Shown: piece by piece, positions 50,510 to 58,659 of the stretch | How positions within the stretch are numbered: the stretch's first letter is position 1 | Layout of the letters: each line of letters opens with the position of its first letter | Assembly (NCBI GenBank): GCA_964508975.1 | Contig: CAZDVQ010000002.1 | Location: 1 to 64,000, forward strand | Reading direction: 5' to 3' | Length of the DNA: 64,000 nucleotides | From: CAZDVQ01 sp964508975 | GTDB lineage: Bacteria; Bacteroidota; Bacteroidia; Chitinophagales; Saprospiraceae | The notes under the pieces: model-generated | The model's database searches: none | Seen by the model: the letters and a program-made list of their open reading frames with translations, nothing else | Told to the model about the DNA's origin: nothing | Position numbers and translations under genes: made by a program

Positions 50510-52526
50510 CACGGTTAAATACAACTTTCTGGTTGACATAGGCAACAGCTCTGCCGAGCTGAAGGCCATGTTGACAGGAATTGTCAACGTTGATGAAGCT
50601 GCCACGAAGCACAAGAAGACCGTCGATGATTTCGGCAGGGCTGCCTTGAACTTCGCTGCCATCAACCAGTCTATCCGTGACCTTGGTTCGGCTTGGAATG
50701 CCCTGCGTGAGCCGGGTATGGCCTTTAACTCCGAGATGAAGGAGTTACAGGCTATCACGAAGGTTAACGACGGCCAGATGGCAGCAATATCCGACCTTGC
50801 ACGTGAGCAGGCTGTTGCCTTTGGAACGGACGCAGCTCAGGGCGTGAACAATTATAAATTGCTGCTTAGTCAACTATCCCCTGAGCTGGCCAAGTATCCA
50901 AGAGAACTGGCCAGCATGGGAGAATCAGTTACCGTGCTATCCAAGCAAATGGGTAACGATGGTAAAGCCGCTGCCGAGGTATTGACCACGGCCATGAACC
51001 AATACGGGGTGAGCATGGAGAACCCGGCGGAGGCTACCCGCAAGATGGCCGAGATGATGAACGTGATGTCGGCTGCGGCTCAGGAAGGTAGTGCAGAACT
51101 GCCGAGTATAAAGTCGGCACTCGAAGAAGCCGGTATGATGGCTAATACGTCGAATGTCACCTTCTCTGAGCTAAACGCAGCTGTACAGGTACTCGACAAA
51201 GCTGGCAAAAAGGGTAGCGAGGGTGGTATTGCCATCCGTAACGTCCTTGCTGAGTTAGCGCAGGGCAAAAACCAGCCACTTGAAGCCCGTATGGCTCTCG
51301 AGAAGTACGGCATCGAAGTAGACAAGCTGAACGATAAGAATTTGACCATGAGCCAACGCCTTGCAGCATTGAAACCAATGCTCCAAGATGAATCGGCCAT
51401 GATTTCAATATTCGGGAAGGAAAATGTTGCAGCCGCAATTGCCCTGGTGCAAAATACCGACGAGATTACCCGTCTGGAAGGAGCTATCGGTGGTACTAAT
51501 TCGGCTTATAATATGGCCACCACGATCATGGGTTCAGCTGAAGAAAAACAAGCTAGGCAGGTAGCCTTCTTAAATGACCTGAAGATATCCTTTTTCGAAG
51601 CTACAGATGCGGTTGCGCCGTACCTGTTTGGACTTGGAAAGGTAGCCGCTGCCGCTACCCAACTTTACGGCGGTTATGAGCTTTTGAAGAGCTCAGGCAT
51701 TACAGGCTGGATTATGAACAATACCAAGATGCTAGCGCAAAACTCTCTAGCATTCCTGCGAAACGCAGCGATAATGGCGGGTTCTGCTTTTGCGGCCATT
51801 GGTACTTTTATCGGTTCCATTATAACGGCCACTACAGCACAACTCGGGCTAAACATTGCCATGACTGCTAACCCTATCGGGCTAATAGTCGTAGGTATTG
51901 CCGCGGCTATAACGGCTATTGCGCTTTTGGTAAGGAACTGGGATACTATCAAGGTCGCCTTGGTCAACTTTGGTAAATGGATATGGGACCACCATCCTTT
52001 TAAATGGATGCTAGACCTTACTGATAAAGTCTTTCCCGGCTTCAAGAAGGCGATGGCAGAGCTGTGGGATTGGGCTAAAGAAAAATTCCAACAGCTATTT
52101 GGCTGGATAGGTGATGCATGGGGCGGGATTAAACGCCTCTTCGGTGGAGGCGATGCCCCCGTGCTTGGTGGTCAAGGTGCTGGCTCAATAGCTGGCAATG
52201 CTAGAGCTCTAGCCAACAATTTAATTGGAAAACCCGCAGCTGAGGGTGCGTTCATGCTTATGGATGAGAAGCGTCAACAAGGCGCATCCGCCTCTGCCTT
52301 GAATTCAAAGCTGGGCGGTGCAGGCTCTACCCCCAAGGTAAAAGAAGCGACCGACCGCATAACCTCATCCACGGTAAAGCCAACCAACATATACATCACC
52401 CTTGGGAAGTTGCAAGACCAAATCGTGATAAACGCATCCTCGGTCACCGAGGGAGCCAAGGATATGGAAAGGCTGGTTACAGAGGCCTTGATGAAAGTAC
52501 TTAACTCCGCAAACGCATTAACCTGA
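50502..52526 (+). CDS. Phage tail tape measure protein
   Basis: The 674-residue product has the TP901-type core: GMAFNSEMKELQAITKVNDG, FGTDAAQGVNNYKLLLSQLS, MGESVTVLSKQMGNDGKAAA, MANTSNVTFSELNAAVQVLD and QPLEARMALEKYGIEVDKL. Hydrophobic helices follow at about 430-490 (FAAIGTFIGSIITATTAQLG; PIGLIVVGIAAAITAIALLV). It sets tail length and may enter the cell envelope. At about 0.15 nm per residue a tail of about 100 nm is implied. Confidence 0.9.
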   Translation: MDSTVKYNFLVDIGNSSAELKAMLTGIVNVDEAATKHKKTVDDFGRAALNFAAINQSIRDLGSAWNALREPGMAFNSEMKELQAITKVNDGQMAAISDLAREQAVAFGTDAAQGVNNYKLLLSQLSPELAKYPRELASMGESVTVLSKQMGNDGKAAAEVLTTAMNQYGVSMENPAEATRKMAEMMNVMSAAAQEGSAELPSIKSALEEAGMMANTSNVTFSELNAAVQVLDKAGKKGSEGGIAIRNVLAELAQGKNQPLEARMALEKYGIEVDKLNDKNLTMSQRLAALKPMLQDESAMISIFGKENVAAAIALVQNTDEITRLEGAIGGTNSAYNMATTIMGSAEEKQARQVAFLNDLKISFFEATDAVAPYLFGLGKVAAAATQLYGGYELLKSSGITGWIMNNTKMLAQNSLAFLRNAAIMAGSAFAAIGTFIGSIITATTAQLGLNIAMTANPIGLIVVGIAAAITAIALLVRNWDTIKVALVNFGKWIWDHHPFKWMLDLTDKVFPGFKKAMAELWDWAKEKFQQLFGWIGDAWGGIKRLFGGGDAPVLGGQGAGSIAGNARALANNLIGKPAAEGAFMLMDEKRQQGASASALNSKLGGAGSTPKVKEATDRITSSTVKPTNIYITLGKLQDQIVINASSVTEGAKDMERLVTEALMKVLNSANALT

Positions 52527-53107
52527 TGAGCCAGAACTTTGACATACGCTCTTTGCTTGGCCGTGCATTTGGTCCGATTGGTTTGCCCTTTATCACTCCT
52601 GGTGATGAAGAGTTAAATCCTATCGCGCAGCCATTCCCTGACGGGGCATCTGCCGGGCAAAAGGATAATGCTCAGCTTGGGGAGCGTTTCTGGTCAACAA
52701 ACTTGCTGGGCAGGCCTGTTTTCATGCCCGTTAAAATTAATGACATTGAGTTGCCGAACCCGGTTATTACGATAACTGGCAGCAAGACAATAGTTGAAAC
52801 AGTGGTTCCGGGTAACGAGGGTTCTATCAAGGAGCTTATCTCTACCAACGACTACGATATTAACGTGGTATGCTTTGCCTTGGCATCTGATGACCTTTGG
52901 CCTGAGCAGCAAGTCCAGCAATTGGCCGAGCTGTTCAAGGTCAATGCAGCTGTAACGCTGAAATGCGCCCTTGCGGATTATTTTATCCAGCCAAAGGATA
53001 ACGCTGTAATCCTCGGCATAAACGTGCCGAGCACCCAGAGTGAGAATGTGCAGGTCATTGAATTTTCACTAAAATCAAATCGCTATTACGAGTTAATCCT
53101 GGAGTAA
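52526..53107 (+). CDS. DUF6046-like tail protein
   Basis: The 193-residue product has PVITITGSKTIVETVVPGNE and GSIKELISTNDYDINVVCFA, with VNAAVTLKCALADYFIQPKD and the end VQVIEFSLKSNRYYELILE. This pattern is known from Bacteroidota contractile phages and matches the DUF6046 family. It sits between tape measure and hub, so it probably joins tail tube and baseplate. It overlaps the tape-measure stop by one base. Confidence 0.7.
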   Translation: MSQNFDIRSLLGRAFGPIGLPFITPGDEELNPIAQPFPDGASAGQKDNAQLGERFWSTNLLGRPVFMPVKINDIELPNPVITITGSKTIVETVVPGNEGSIKELISTNDYDINVVCFALASDDLWPEQQVQQLAELFKVNAAVTLKCALADYFIQPKDNAVILGINVPSTQSENVQVIEFSLKSNRYYELILE

Positions 53108-54078
53108 TGCTAGAGCTGAAGGTAAGGGTAAAGGTTGGCAAGGCTACTTTCAACGGTGCAATATCCGTCGAGGTGTCAAAGAGTATTCATCAGCTTGTGG
53201 ATACCTGCAACCTTTCTTTGCCCGTGTCGGCGGTAATCAAAGATGCTTCAGGTGAATCCTCGATTACCCGGGTAGCGGACTACATCCGAAAAGGAGATCG
53301 CGTCTTAATAGAGGCAGGGTATACCGGGTACCCGATGCAGGTAGAGTTCGATGGTTTCGTCAGGCGCATCGATGCTTCATCTCCCCTGAAGCTGGAGTGC
53401 GAGGATGCCCTTTACAAGCTGCGCTCGGGCAATCTCAAAAAGTCTTGGAAGAAGGTGAGCATCAAGTCGCTCCTCGAGGAGATTGTCGCTCCTTATGGAT
53501 TAACCGTCCATGATGGAACACCGAACATAGAGCTGGCCAACGTTCTCGTCGATGACCAACCACCGCTCCAGGTACTTCAACACCTGAAGGAGCATTACTC
53601 GCTAACCGTGACCTTGCTCGAGGGTAAAGTCTACGCCGGGCTGGCTTACACCAACGCCATCGGGATGGTTAAGTACAATTTTCGCAAGAACGTAATTGAT
53701 ACAAGTTCTTTGAAGTTCGCCGGGGATGATAGTATCGCCTACAAGGTCAAGGCGATATCTATCTCCAGCGATGGCAAAAGAACCGAGGCCGAGTCTGGCG
53801 ATTCTGGAGGACAACAGAGAACCCTCACGTTTTACAACGTGACCGATAAGGCTCAGTTGCTTCAGCTCGCAAAGGCAGAGTTGGAGAAGCTTCAGGTAAG
53901 CGGCTACAAAGGTGAGCTGAAGGGATTTCTCATCCCATATTGCGAGCCCGCATTTACAGCTGGCATTGCTGACCCTGCATTTACAGACCGCTCGGGCAAT
54001 TACTTCATTTCCGGAACCAAGGTAAACATCGACAGCTCAGGCGGTCGGCGAACCGTTAAAATTGACTCCAAGTTATGA
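53107..54078 (+). CDS. Baseplate hub protein (gpD/gp44-like)
   Basis: The 323-residue product contains ADYIRKGDRVLIEAGYTGYP, MQVEFDGFVRRIDASSPLKL, SIKSLLEEIVAPYGLTVHDG and PLQVLQHLKEHYSLTVTLL, the order of the hub domains shared by late-control/gpD and Mu gp44 families. The C-terminal part has VSGYKGELKGFLIPYCEPAF. It should form the trimeric hub above the spike. It overlaps the next gene by 4 bases. Confidence 0.8.
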   Translation: MLELKVRVKVGKATFNGAISVEVSKSIHQLVDTCNLSLPVSAVIKDASGESSITRVADYIRKGDRVLIEAGYTGYPMQVEFDGFVRRIDASSPLKLECEDALYKLRSGNLKKSWKKVSIKSLLEEIVAPYGLTVHDGTPNIELANVLVDDQPPLQVLQHLKEHYSLTVTLLEGKVYAGLAYTNAIGMVKYNFRKNVIDTSSLKFAGDDSIAYKVKAISISSDGKRTEAESGDSGGQQRTLTFYNVTDKAQLLQLAKAELEKLQVSGYKGELKGFLIPYCEPAFTAGIADPAFTDRSGNYFISGTKVNIDSSGGRRTVKIDSKL

Positions 54079-54563
54079 GCGAGGTCAACGACATAGCCAG
54101 GGCGATTAAAAGCATGGCAGGCGTTAAGGATGCCACGCTTGTCGGAATTGTAGATTCCTTCGACGTTCATGCTCGAACCGTCGATGTGGTAGTCGATGGC
54201 CTTACCTACTTTGGCGTTCGGCTACAGGCGGTTACAGGCCTCCCTGACGGCCTTTTCATTAAGCCCAAGGATGGCAGCTTTGTCATACTTGAGCGGCTAG
54301 GCCAATCGAACGAGATGGCCGTTGCTTTCGCTTCCGAGCTTGAGCTGGTATTTCTTAAAATCGGTAATACCGAACTTGAAGCTGATGCCGATGGGTTTGC
54401 CATCGCTAGGGGCACCGAATCATTAAGGAAGCTACTCGAGGACATCGCATCTGCATGTAAGCGGATAACTGTTCCGACCAATACAGGAGCCTCTGGTGTC
54501 CCTGTCAATGTCCCTGAATTTGATTCTATTTTAAACCGGATTCCTAACTTGTTTAAACGTTAG
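54075..54563 (+). CDS. Baseplate spike-like protein (gpV/gp45 role)
   Basis: The 162-residue product has an OB-like N-terminus (DATLVGIVDSFDVHARTVDV; VDGLTYFGVRLQAV) and FIKPKDGSFVILERLGQSNE, followed by a short C-terminal beta region. Position after the hub gene and the OB-like pattern fit a spike or baseplate assembly protein. Confidence 0.7.
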   Translation: MSEVNDIARAIKSMAGVKDATLVGIVDSFDVHARTVDVVVDGLTYFGVRLQAVTGLPDGLFIKPKDGSFVILERLGQSNEMAVAFASELELVFLKIGNTELEADADGFAIARGTESLRKLLEDIASACKRITVPTNTGASGVPVNVPEFDSILNRIPNLFKR

Positions 54564-54567
54564 TAAA

Positions 54568-54795
54568 ATGCTTGACAAAGTTACCCTACAAGCATCCATA
54601 AGGGCAGCGTTTGTTGCCGAGAAGGATAAGCAGGATGGCCGTGAGCTTTCCATAGATGAAATTGCCCGCAAGATTGCTGATGCAGTTGACCTGTACGTCA
54701 GGGCTGCTGAGGTAGTGGGAACTTGTACAGTCACAACCACTGGTTCACCTTCAGCACAGTCTGGTGGTGGTTCGATAACAGGAACCTTGCAATGA
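54568..54795 (+). CDS. Small baseplate-region protein of unknown function
   Basis: The 75-residue product (MLDKVTLQASIRAAFVAEKD) has a helical first half (LSIDEIARKIADAVDLYVRA) and a Ser/Gly/Thr-rich tail (TTTGSPSAQSGGGSITGTLQ). It could be a PAAR-less tip or connector piece. It overlaps the GP25-like gene by 4 bases. Confidence 0.6.
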   Translation: MLDKVTLQASIRAAFVAEKDKQDGRELSIDEIARKIADAVDLYVRAAEVVGTCTVTTTGSPSAQSGGGSITGTLQ

Positions 54796-55073
54796 TGATA
54801 GATATACTACTTGAGGATTTTGATTTAAAAATCGTTGACGGCGATTTTGTCCTTGGTGATGCTACCTCTCAACACCAGGAGCATATACTGCTTGCCCGAA
54901 AGGGTAATTACAAACAGTACCCGGAGGTGGGTTGCGACCTTGCCAACTGGCTACTCGATGACCAGTCGCCCGAGGATTTAGCCCGTGAAATCAGGGCGCA
55001 GTTTATCGCTGATGGACAGACGGTGAGGTCTATTTCTGTAACCGACAAAATTAGCATCGATGCAAGCTATTAA
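54792..55073 (+). CDS. GPW/gp25-like baseplate wedge protein
   Basis: The 93-residue product starts MMIDILLEDFDLKIVDGDFV. It has the pattern of the gp25/Mu gp46 family: LGDATSQHQEHILLARKGNY, YPEVGCDLANWLLDDQSPED and a final strand pair. It helps form the baseplate wedge. The upstream frame belongs to the preceding gene. Confidence 0.75.
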   Translation: MMIDILLEDFDLKIVDGDFVLGDATSQHQEHILLARKGNYKQYPEVGCDLANWLLDDQSPEDLAREIRAQFIADGQTVRSISVTDKISIDASY

Positions 55074-55284
55074 CCCAATAGAAAACCAAACCGCATTTGA
55101 CCTAGCGTTGCAGGAGCTCGGCTCGGCAGAGGGCGTGGCCACGCTTTTGGAGCATAACCCTACATTATTACTCGATGACTACTTGGCGTTGTCGGTGATA
55201 CGTATTCCGCAAGATGCAGTCATTATGAATACCAAGGTCAAAGCTTTATTTTCAACTCAAAAGCCCCAGTCAGATGGCACGTAA
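55060..55284 (+). CDS. LysM-like small tail protein (gpX-like)
   Basis: The 74-residue product contains NQTAFDLALQELGSAEGVAT and ALSVIRIPQDAVIMNTKVKA. The layout (D-x-A-L-Q-x-x-G-S, later I-P-x-D-A) is typical of short LysM-containing proteins in Bacteroidota phage baseplate clusters. It overlaps both neighbouring genes. Confidence 0.6.
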   Translation: MQAINPIENQTAFDLALQELGSAEGVATLLEHNPTLLLDDYLALSVIRIPQDAVIMNTKVKALFSTQKPQSDGT

Positions 55285-56116
55285 AATAAGTGAAATATAT
55301 AACCAGATTACAAGCGACAATAAGCTTGCTCAGGTCGGTGTTACGCCGCACCCAGATAACTTTACGGCATTTCAAACCGCTCTGTCAACCTCAAAGGTGG
55401 CCGAGTGGCGTTTGATGGTATACGTCATCTCCGTGGCGATATTTGTTCACGAGTTGGTATTCGATGCCTTTCGTAAGGAGGTAAACTCTAAGTTGGCCAC
55501 TCAAAAGTCTGGCACGCCTCCTTGGTATCAGTATATCGCATATCGTTTCCAAATGGGTGATACCTTGGTATGGAACTCCGCTACATTTACCTACGACTAT
55601 GCAGCTGAGAATCTAGCAGCTCGGATTATTAAGCGGTGTACAGTCGAAGAGCGAGCCGATGGGGTACTGCTCGTGAAGGTAGCCAAGCTGGCCTCTGGTG
55701 TGCCAGCGCCATTAGACTCGATAGAGCTAGCGGCCTTTAACGATTACATGACAGACAAGAAATTTGCTGGTACAAGGTTGTCGGCAATTTCATTGAACCC
55801 TGACTTGCTTAAAATCCTCGGTACTATTTACTACTCACCGCAGGTTCCGGTAGCTTCAGTTCAATCAGGCGTTGCAGCTGCCATCAATGGGTATTTGTCA
55901 ACGCTGCCATTTGATGGCAAGTTAAGGATTACTGGCCTCGTAGATGCAATCCAGGCTGTACCTGGAGTGTCAGATGTTGACCTGTCTGATGTTTCTGTAC
56001 AGGCTGGCTCTAATGCTTACTCCTCGATTGATGTGTCATACAGGCCTTTGTCTGGTTACTTTGAGATTGACTCGTTGTACCCTCTTTCTACATCATTAAA
56101 CTATGTTGCAGAATGA
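55274..56116 (+). CDS. Baseplate J-like protein
   Basis: The 280-residue product contains ISVAIFVHELVFDAFRKEVN, PPWYQYIAYRFQMGDTLVWN and the C-terminal VQSGVAAAINGYLSTLPFDG, KLRITGLVDAIQAVPGVSDV. The last part, A-I-x-x-Y-L..., L-x-x-A-I-x-x-V-x-G-V-x-D-V, is the hallmark of baseplate J/gp47 proteins. It forms the wedge together with the gp25-like protein. Confidence 0.8.
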   Translation: MARKISEIYNQITSDNKLAQVGVTPHPDNFTAFQTALSTSKVAEWRLMVYVISVAIFVHELVFDAFRKEVNSKLATQKSGTPPWYQYIAYRFQMGDTLVWNSATFTYDYAAENLAARIIKRCTVEERADGVLLVKVAKLASGVPAPLDSIELAAFNDYMTDKKFAGTRLSAISLNPDLLKILGTIYYSPQVPVASVQSGVAAAINGYLSTLPFDGKLRITGLVDAIQAVPGVSDVDLSDVSVQAGSNAYSSIDVSYRPLSGYFEIDSLYPLSTSLNYVAE

Positions 56117-56604
56117 TAGCGATATCCTTGAATTTTGAACGGCTCATTAAGCTTTTTTTGCCTCCTTTTTTACGAAGGACAAAGAGGATTAATTTCCTGT
56201 ATGCATGCCTTTCCCCGCTCGAGGGATTGAATCAAAATGAGCTGTACGATATGGTTGAATCAGCTAGGGAACTGTTGAACCATACGTCAGAGGTCGGGGT
56301 GTTGACCAACTTACTTAATGATAGGTTTGATAGTGTTCTCAGGAGGATAAGTATCGGGGATTCCACTGCCCCTGTTCTACCTCCGTTCGTTCACTTTCAA
56401 TCTGAAGGCCAAACTCCAGATTATGATTATTTCAATGATGGAAACCCTGCCGTTTACGAGCGATTTAGAAGCGAGTATTCCACTAATGTAAGCTTCATTG
56501 TTTATGTGCCAGCCTCTTTTAGTTCTAATCAGTTGCAGTTGGTGAGAGGTATTGTTGACCAGCATAAGCTTGCAGGTAAAACTTATAAAATAGAATTATT
56601 ATGA
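56113..56604 (+). CDS. Tail protein I-like (gp48 role) phage protein
   Basis: The 163-residue product begins with LNFERLIKLFLPPFLRRTKR and has LYACLSPLEGLNQNELYDMV and YSTNVSFIVYVPASFSSNQL. It is coupled to baseplate J (4-base overlap) and to the fibre gene (4-base overlap), the place of tail protein I. The name rests on position. Confidence 0.6.
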   Translation: MIAISLNFERLIKLFLPPFLRRTKRINFLYACLSPLEGLNQNELYDMVESARELLNHTSEVGVLTNLLNDRFDSVLRRISIGDSTAPVLPPFVHFQSEGQTPDYDYFNDGNPAVYERFRSEYSTNVSFIVYVPASFSSNQLQLVRGIVDQHKLAGKTYKIELL

Positions 56605-57401
56605 ATAAAGTTAATTATCAGCCAGAAGGTCAGCCTCGGTATCACGATACTGCCGTTTACTTGCAGAACTCTATACTTGAGGCGTTTAAGGCCTTGTCCG
56701 CTCCCTATGGTGGCAATTGTATTCACGGCGGTTTGGTTGCGACGCCCTCCGGGTCTAATTTTATAATGAGTTCAGGTTATGTGTCCCTCGATGGCGAAGT
56801 CCTATGGTTTCCTGGACAGACAATTATTGGTGTATCTCCTACGATTCTCAAGATAGTTGTCGATATCACTTATGATCCTTCCGGCTATTTTGAATTCCAA
56901 GACAACGTGCTTAGGCAGACACATGAAGTACGTCGTGCCAAGTTCGTAGCCACATCTGACCCTAGGCCAGGCGTACTATATACTGCCTTGAAGCGTGTTC
57001 CTTCTGACGTGGTCGCAGAGCTTTTTGCGAGCCAGCAGTTTAGCGACGATGTGCTTCAGGTATTATCTGACCTTAGTGATTTTGCAGCTCGTACAACGGC
57101 TCCTTTGACGGCCTCATCTGGCTGGGCATCTGTTGGTACTCCGAAGGTCGTCCGTCAAGCTGGTCGTGCAATTTTGGACGCATCGTTTACTAAAACTGGC
57201 TCTACTTCACTTGCATTCACCTTACCAGTAGGATATCGGCCTGCTTCTGACTGGTACTACTTGTGCCCGACCGATGCCCAAGGAGGGCTAGCTCGTGTCC
57301 ATGTAGCCAGCAACGGTGCTGTAAATATAAGCGAGCAATCTACAGGCTCTTTGTCTTCAGGAGATACTATTTACTTGCACTCATGTCTATTTGTAATCTA
57401 A
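56601..57401 (+). CDS. Tail fibre-like protein
   Basis: The 266-residue product has an N-terminal part similar to fibre attachment domains (QPRYHDTAVYLQNSILEAFK; FIMSSGYVSLDGEVLWFPGQ) and a C-terminal beta domain (ASFTKTGSTSLAFTLPVGYR, NGAVNISEQSTGSLSSGDTI) typical of receptor-binding tips. It probably binds the host surface. It is short for a fibre and no separate chaperone is seen. Confidence 0.75.
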   Translation: MNKVNYQPEGQPRYHDTAVYLQNSILEAFKALSAPYGGNCIHGGLVATPSGSNFIMSSGYVSLDGEVLWFPGQTIIGVSPTILKIVVDITYDPSGYFEFQDNVLRQTHEVRRAKFVATSDPRPGVLYTALKRVPSDVVAELFASQQFSDDVLQVLSDLSDFAARTTAPLTASSGWASVGTPKVVRQAGRAILDASFTKTGSTSLAFTLPVGYRPASDWYYLCPTDAQGGLARVHVASNGAVNISEQSTGSLSSGDTIYLHSCLFVI

Positions 57402-57414
57402 ATATCCCCCTCCA

Positions 57415-58212
57415 ATGAAATTGAAAACCCCACTCACGTATTATGGTGGTAAACAGAAGCTGTTGTCTACCATTTTACCGCTCCTCCCGGAGCATCATCT
57501 TTACTGCGAGCCATTTGTTGGCGGTGGAGCAGTTTTCTGGTCCAAGGAGCCATCCGCTGTCGAGGTCATCAATGACACGAACAAGTCTTTGATTAACTTC
57601 TATCGCATGGTTCAGACTAACTTTGTTGACCTCGAGAAGAAGATTCGCATCTCACTGCACAGCCGTGACTTACATCGCCGTGCTACGGTGATTTATGAAA
57701 ACCCGGACATGTTCTCGGAGCTTGACCAGGCGTGGGCTGTATGGTTGCTTGCGGCTCAGTCTTTTTCTGGCATGCTTGACGGTACATTCGGCTACGATGT
57801 AGCACGTAATACTACCTCAAAGAAAATCCGGAACAAGCGGAATTCGTTTACTGAAGACTTGGCTATTCGCCTTCAAAATGTCCAGATTGAATGTACCGAT
57901 GCACTTCGTATCGTACAGAGCCGTGACACTCCAACAAGTCTTTTTTATATCGACCCGCCTTATGTGGGGAGTAACTGTGGTCATTACGATGGCTATACCC
58001 AAGAGGACTTTGATATGTTGTTGAAGTTGCTATCTCAGATTAAGGGTAAGTTTCTGTTGTCTTCTTATCCTAATAAGTCACTCGAAGGCTTTGTGAAGGA
58101 AAATGGGTGGTATCAAATGACCCGGGAGATGGAGATAACTGCCTCTGGTCACTTGCGTTCCGGTCGCAAAAAGACTGAAGTGTTGACTGCTAATTTCGAT
58201 CTGCCTGAATAG
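57415..58212 (+). CDS. DNA adenine methylase (Dam/D12 class)
   Basis: The 265-residue product has the D12-class motifs: TPLTYYGGKQKLLSTILPLL (motif X/I), CEPFVGGGAVFW and SLFYIDPPYVGS with the catalytic DPPY (about 179-182). The C-terminus has ELTxxL-like ITASGHLRSGRKKTEVLTAN. It transfers methyl groups to N6 of adenine. It is the last phage gene, 13 bases after the fibre gene, where Mu carries its DNA modification gene mom. The target sequence cannot be read from the protein. Confidence 0.92.
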   Translation: MKLKTPLTYYGGKQKLLSTILPLLPEHHLYCEPFVGGGAVFWSKEPSAVEVINDTNKSLINFYRMVQTNFVDLEKKIRISLHSRDLHRRATVIYENPDMFSELDQAWAVWLLAAQSFSGMLDGTFGYDVARNTTSKKIRNKRNSFTEDLAIRLQNVQIECTDALRIVQSRDTPTSLFYIDPPYVGSNCGHYDGYTQEDFDMLLKLLSQIKGKFLLSSYPNKSLEGFVKENGWYQMTREMEITASGHLRSGRKKTEVLTANFDLPE

Positions 58213-58239
58213 TCTTTAAGCACCGTTTAAATAAAAATT

Positions 58240-58272
58240 AAAGCCCAGTGGTATATCCGCTGGGCTTTCTTA
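58240..58272 (+). terminator. Terminator at the right prophage end
   Basis: AAAGCCCAG-TGGTATATCCG-CTGGGCTTTCTTATTTTT ends the late operon 28 bases after the methylase stop. Confidence 0.8.
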
Positions 58273-58273
58273 T

Positions 58274-58292
58274 TTTTGTGACGTTTTGAATG
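58274..58292 (-). repeat. Prophage end motif, right inner site
   Basis: The reverse complement of this segment, CATTCAAAACGTCACAAAA, matches the left-end sites (23721 and 23898) at most positions. Confidence 0.6.
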
Positions 58293-58295
58293 AAA

Positions 58296-58314
58296 AATTA
58301 TGACGCTTTGAATG
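58296..58314 (-). repeat. Prophage end motif, right outer site
   Basis: The reverse complement, CATTCAAAGCGTCATAATT, is a second copy starting 22 bases from the first, that is, two helical turns apart. It lies 9 bases from the proposed right terminus. Confidence 0.6.
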
Positions 58315-58323
58315 GCTGATTAT

Positions 58324-58328
58324 AAATG
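58324..58328. repeat. Right target-site duplication of the prophage (AAATG)
   Basis: This is the second copy of AAATG flanking the prophage; the first is at 23634-23638. Confidence 0.65.
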
Positions 58329-58602
58329 ATATATAAAAATTAGAATCAATATAAAAAATATCAATGGGCTTAAAACCATTGAGTTGGCCACCAAAACTGG
58401 CCCGGTCAACCACAAGGCCCTGCTGGTTTATTTTTGTAATAGTGGGCAGGGAATCTGGGTTGCTGATGCAGTAAAAATAACCCTCCACTTCAATACACTT
58501 CGGAACTATGTGGTCATAGCCAGTGGCTTGTTCTATTTCAAATTGGGCGAATAATTGTAAACTTAACATCATCCAAAGGATGAACAGGGTAATACTTTTC
58601 AT
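58324..58602 (-). pseudogene. T9SS-sorted secreted protein, N-terminal part (split by the prophage)
   Basis: From ATG 58602 the product begins MKSITLFILWMMLSLQLFAQ, a clear signal peptide, and continues GYDHIVPKCIEVEGYFYCIS to DSNFYISF at the duplication. The reading frame then runs about 14 codons into phage DNA (IISHSKRHNFSF...). The body and sorting domain are at 22470-23633. The fragment lies 57 bases downstream of a lipoprotein gene on the same strand, so the intact locus was probably a two-gene operon. The reconstructed protein has about 480 residues. Confidence 0.8.
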
Positions 58603-58659
58603 GTTGTTGTATATTTTAAAAAGCCAGTTGAGCAGGGGCAACTGGCTATAGTTAAATTA

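Larger units (their letters stand above)
23639..58323. mobile_element. Mu-like transposable prophage, about 34.7 kb, apparently complete
   Basis: All modules needed for a transposable phage are present: CI-type repressor, MuA-type DDE transposase, MuB-type ATPase, Gp16-like protein, terminase, DUF935 portal, gpF and gpG morphogenesis proteins, protease/scaffold, capsid, sheath, tube, tape measure, baseplate and fibre genes, and a right-end DNA methylase. There is no integrase. Limits are set by the 5-bp duplication and the split host gene; copies of a shared motif near both ends are the probable transposase sites. Compared with Mu, the head-packaging block is inverted and a large accessory zone separates it from the early region. 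No gene in it is visibly broken. Confidence 0.88.

Noticed and set aside
56601..57401. Diversity-generating retroelement acting on the fibre gene
   Set aside because: There is no reverse transcriptase and no template repeat near the fibre gene; the four-helix-bundle gene at 1.0 kb is far away and outside the phage.
57415..58212. Phage adenine methylase as protection from the host Sau3AI-like enzyme
   Set aside because: Sau3AI is known to cut GATC regardless of adenine N6-methylation, and the phage already lacks most GATC sites, so this link is not supported.
23612..58350. Alternative 5-bp duplication TCAAT for the prophage
   Set aside because: TCAAT occurs near both junctions (23612 and 58346), but joining there puts the two gene halves out of frame, whereas AAATG restores the frame.
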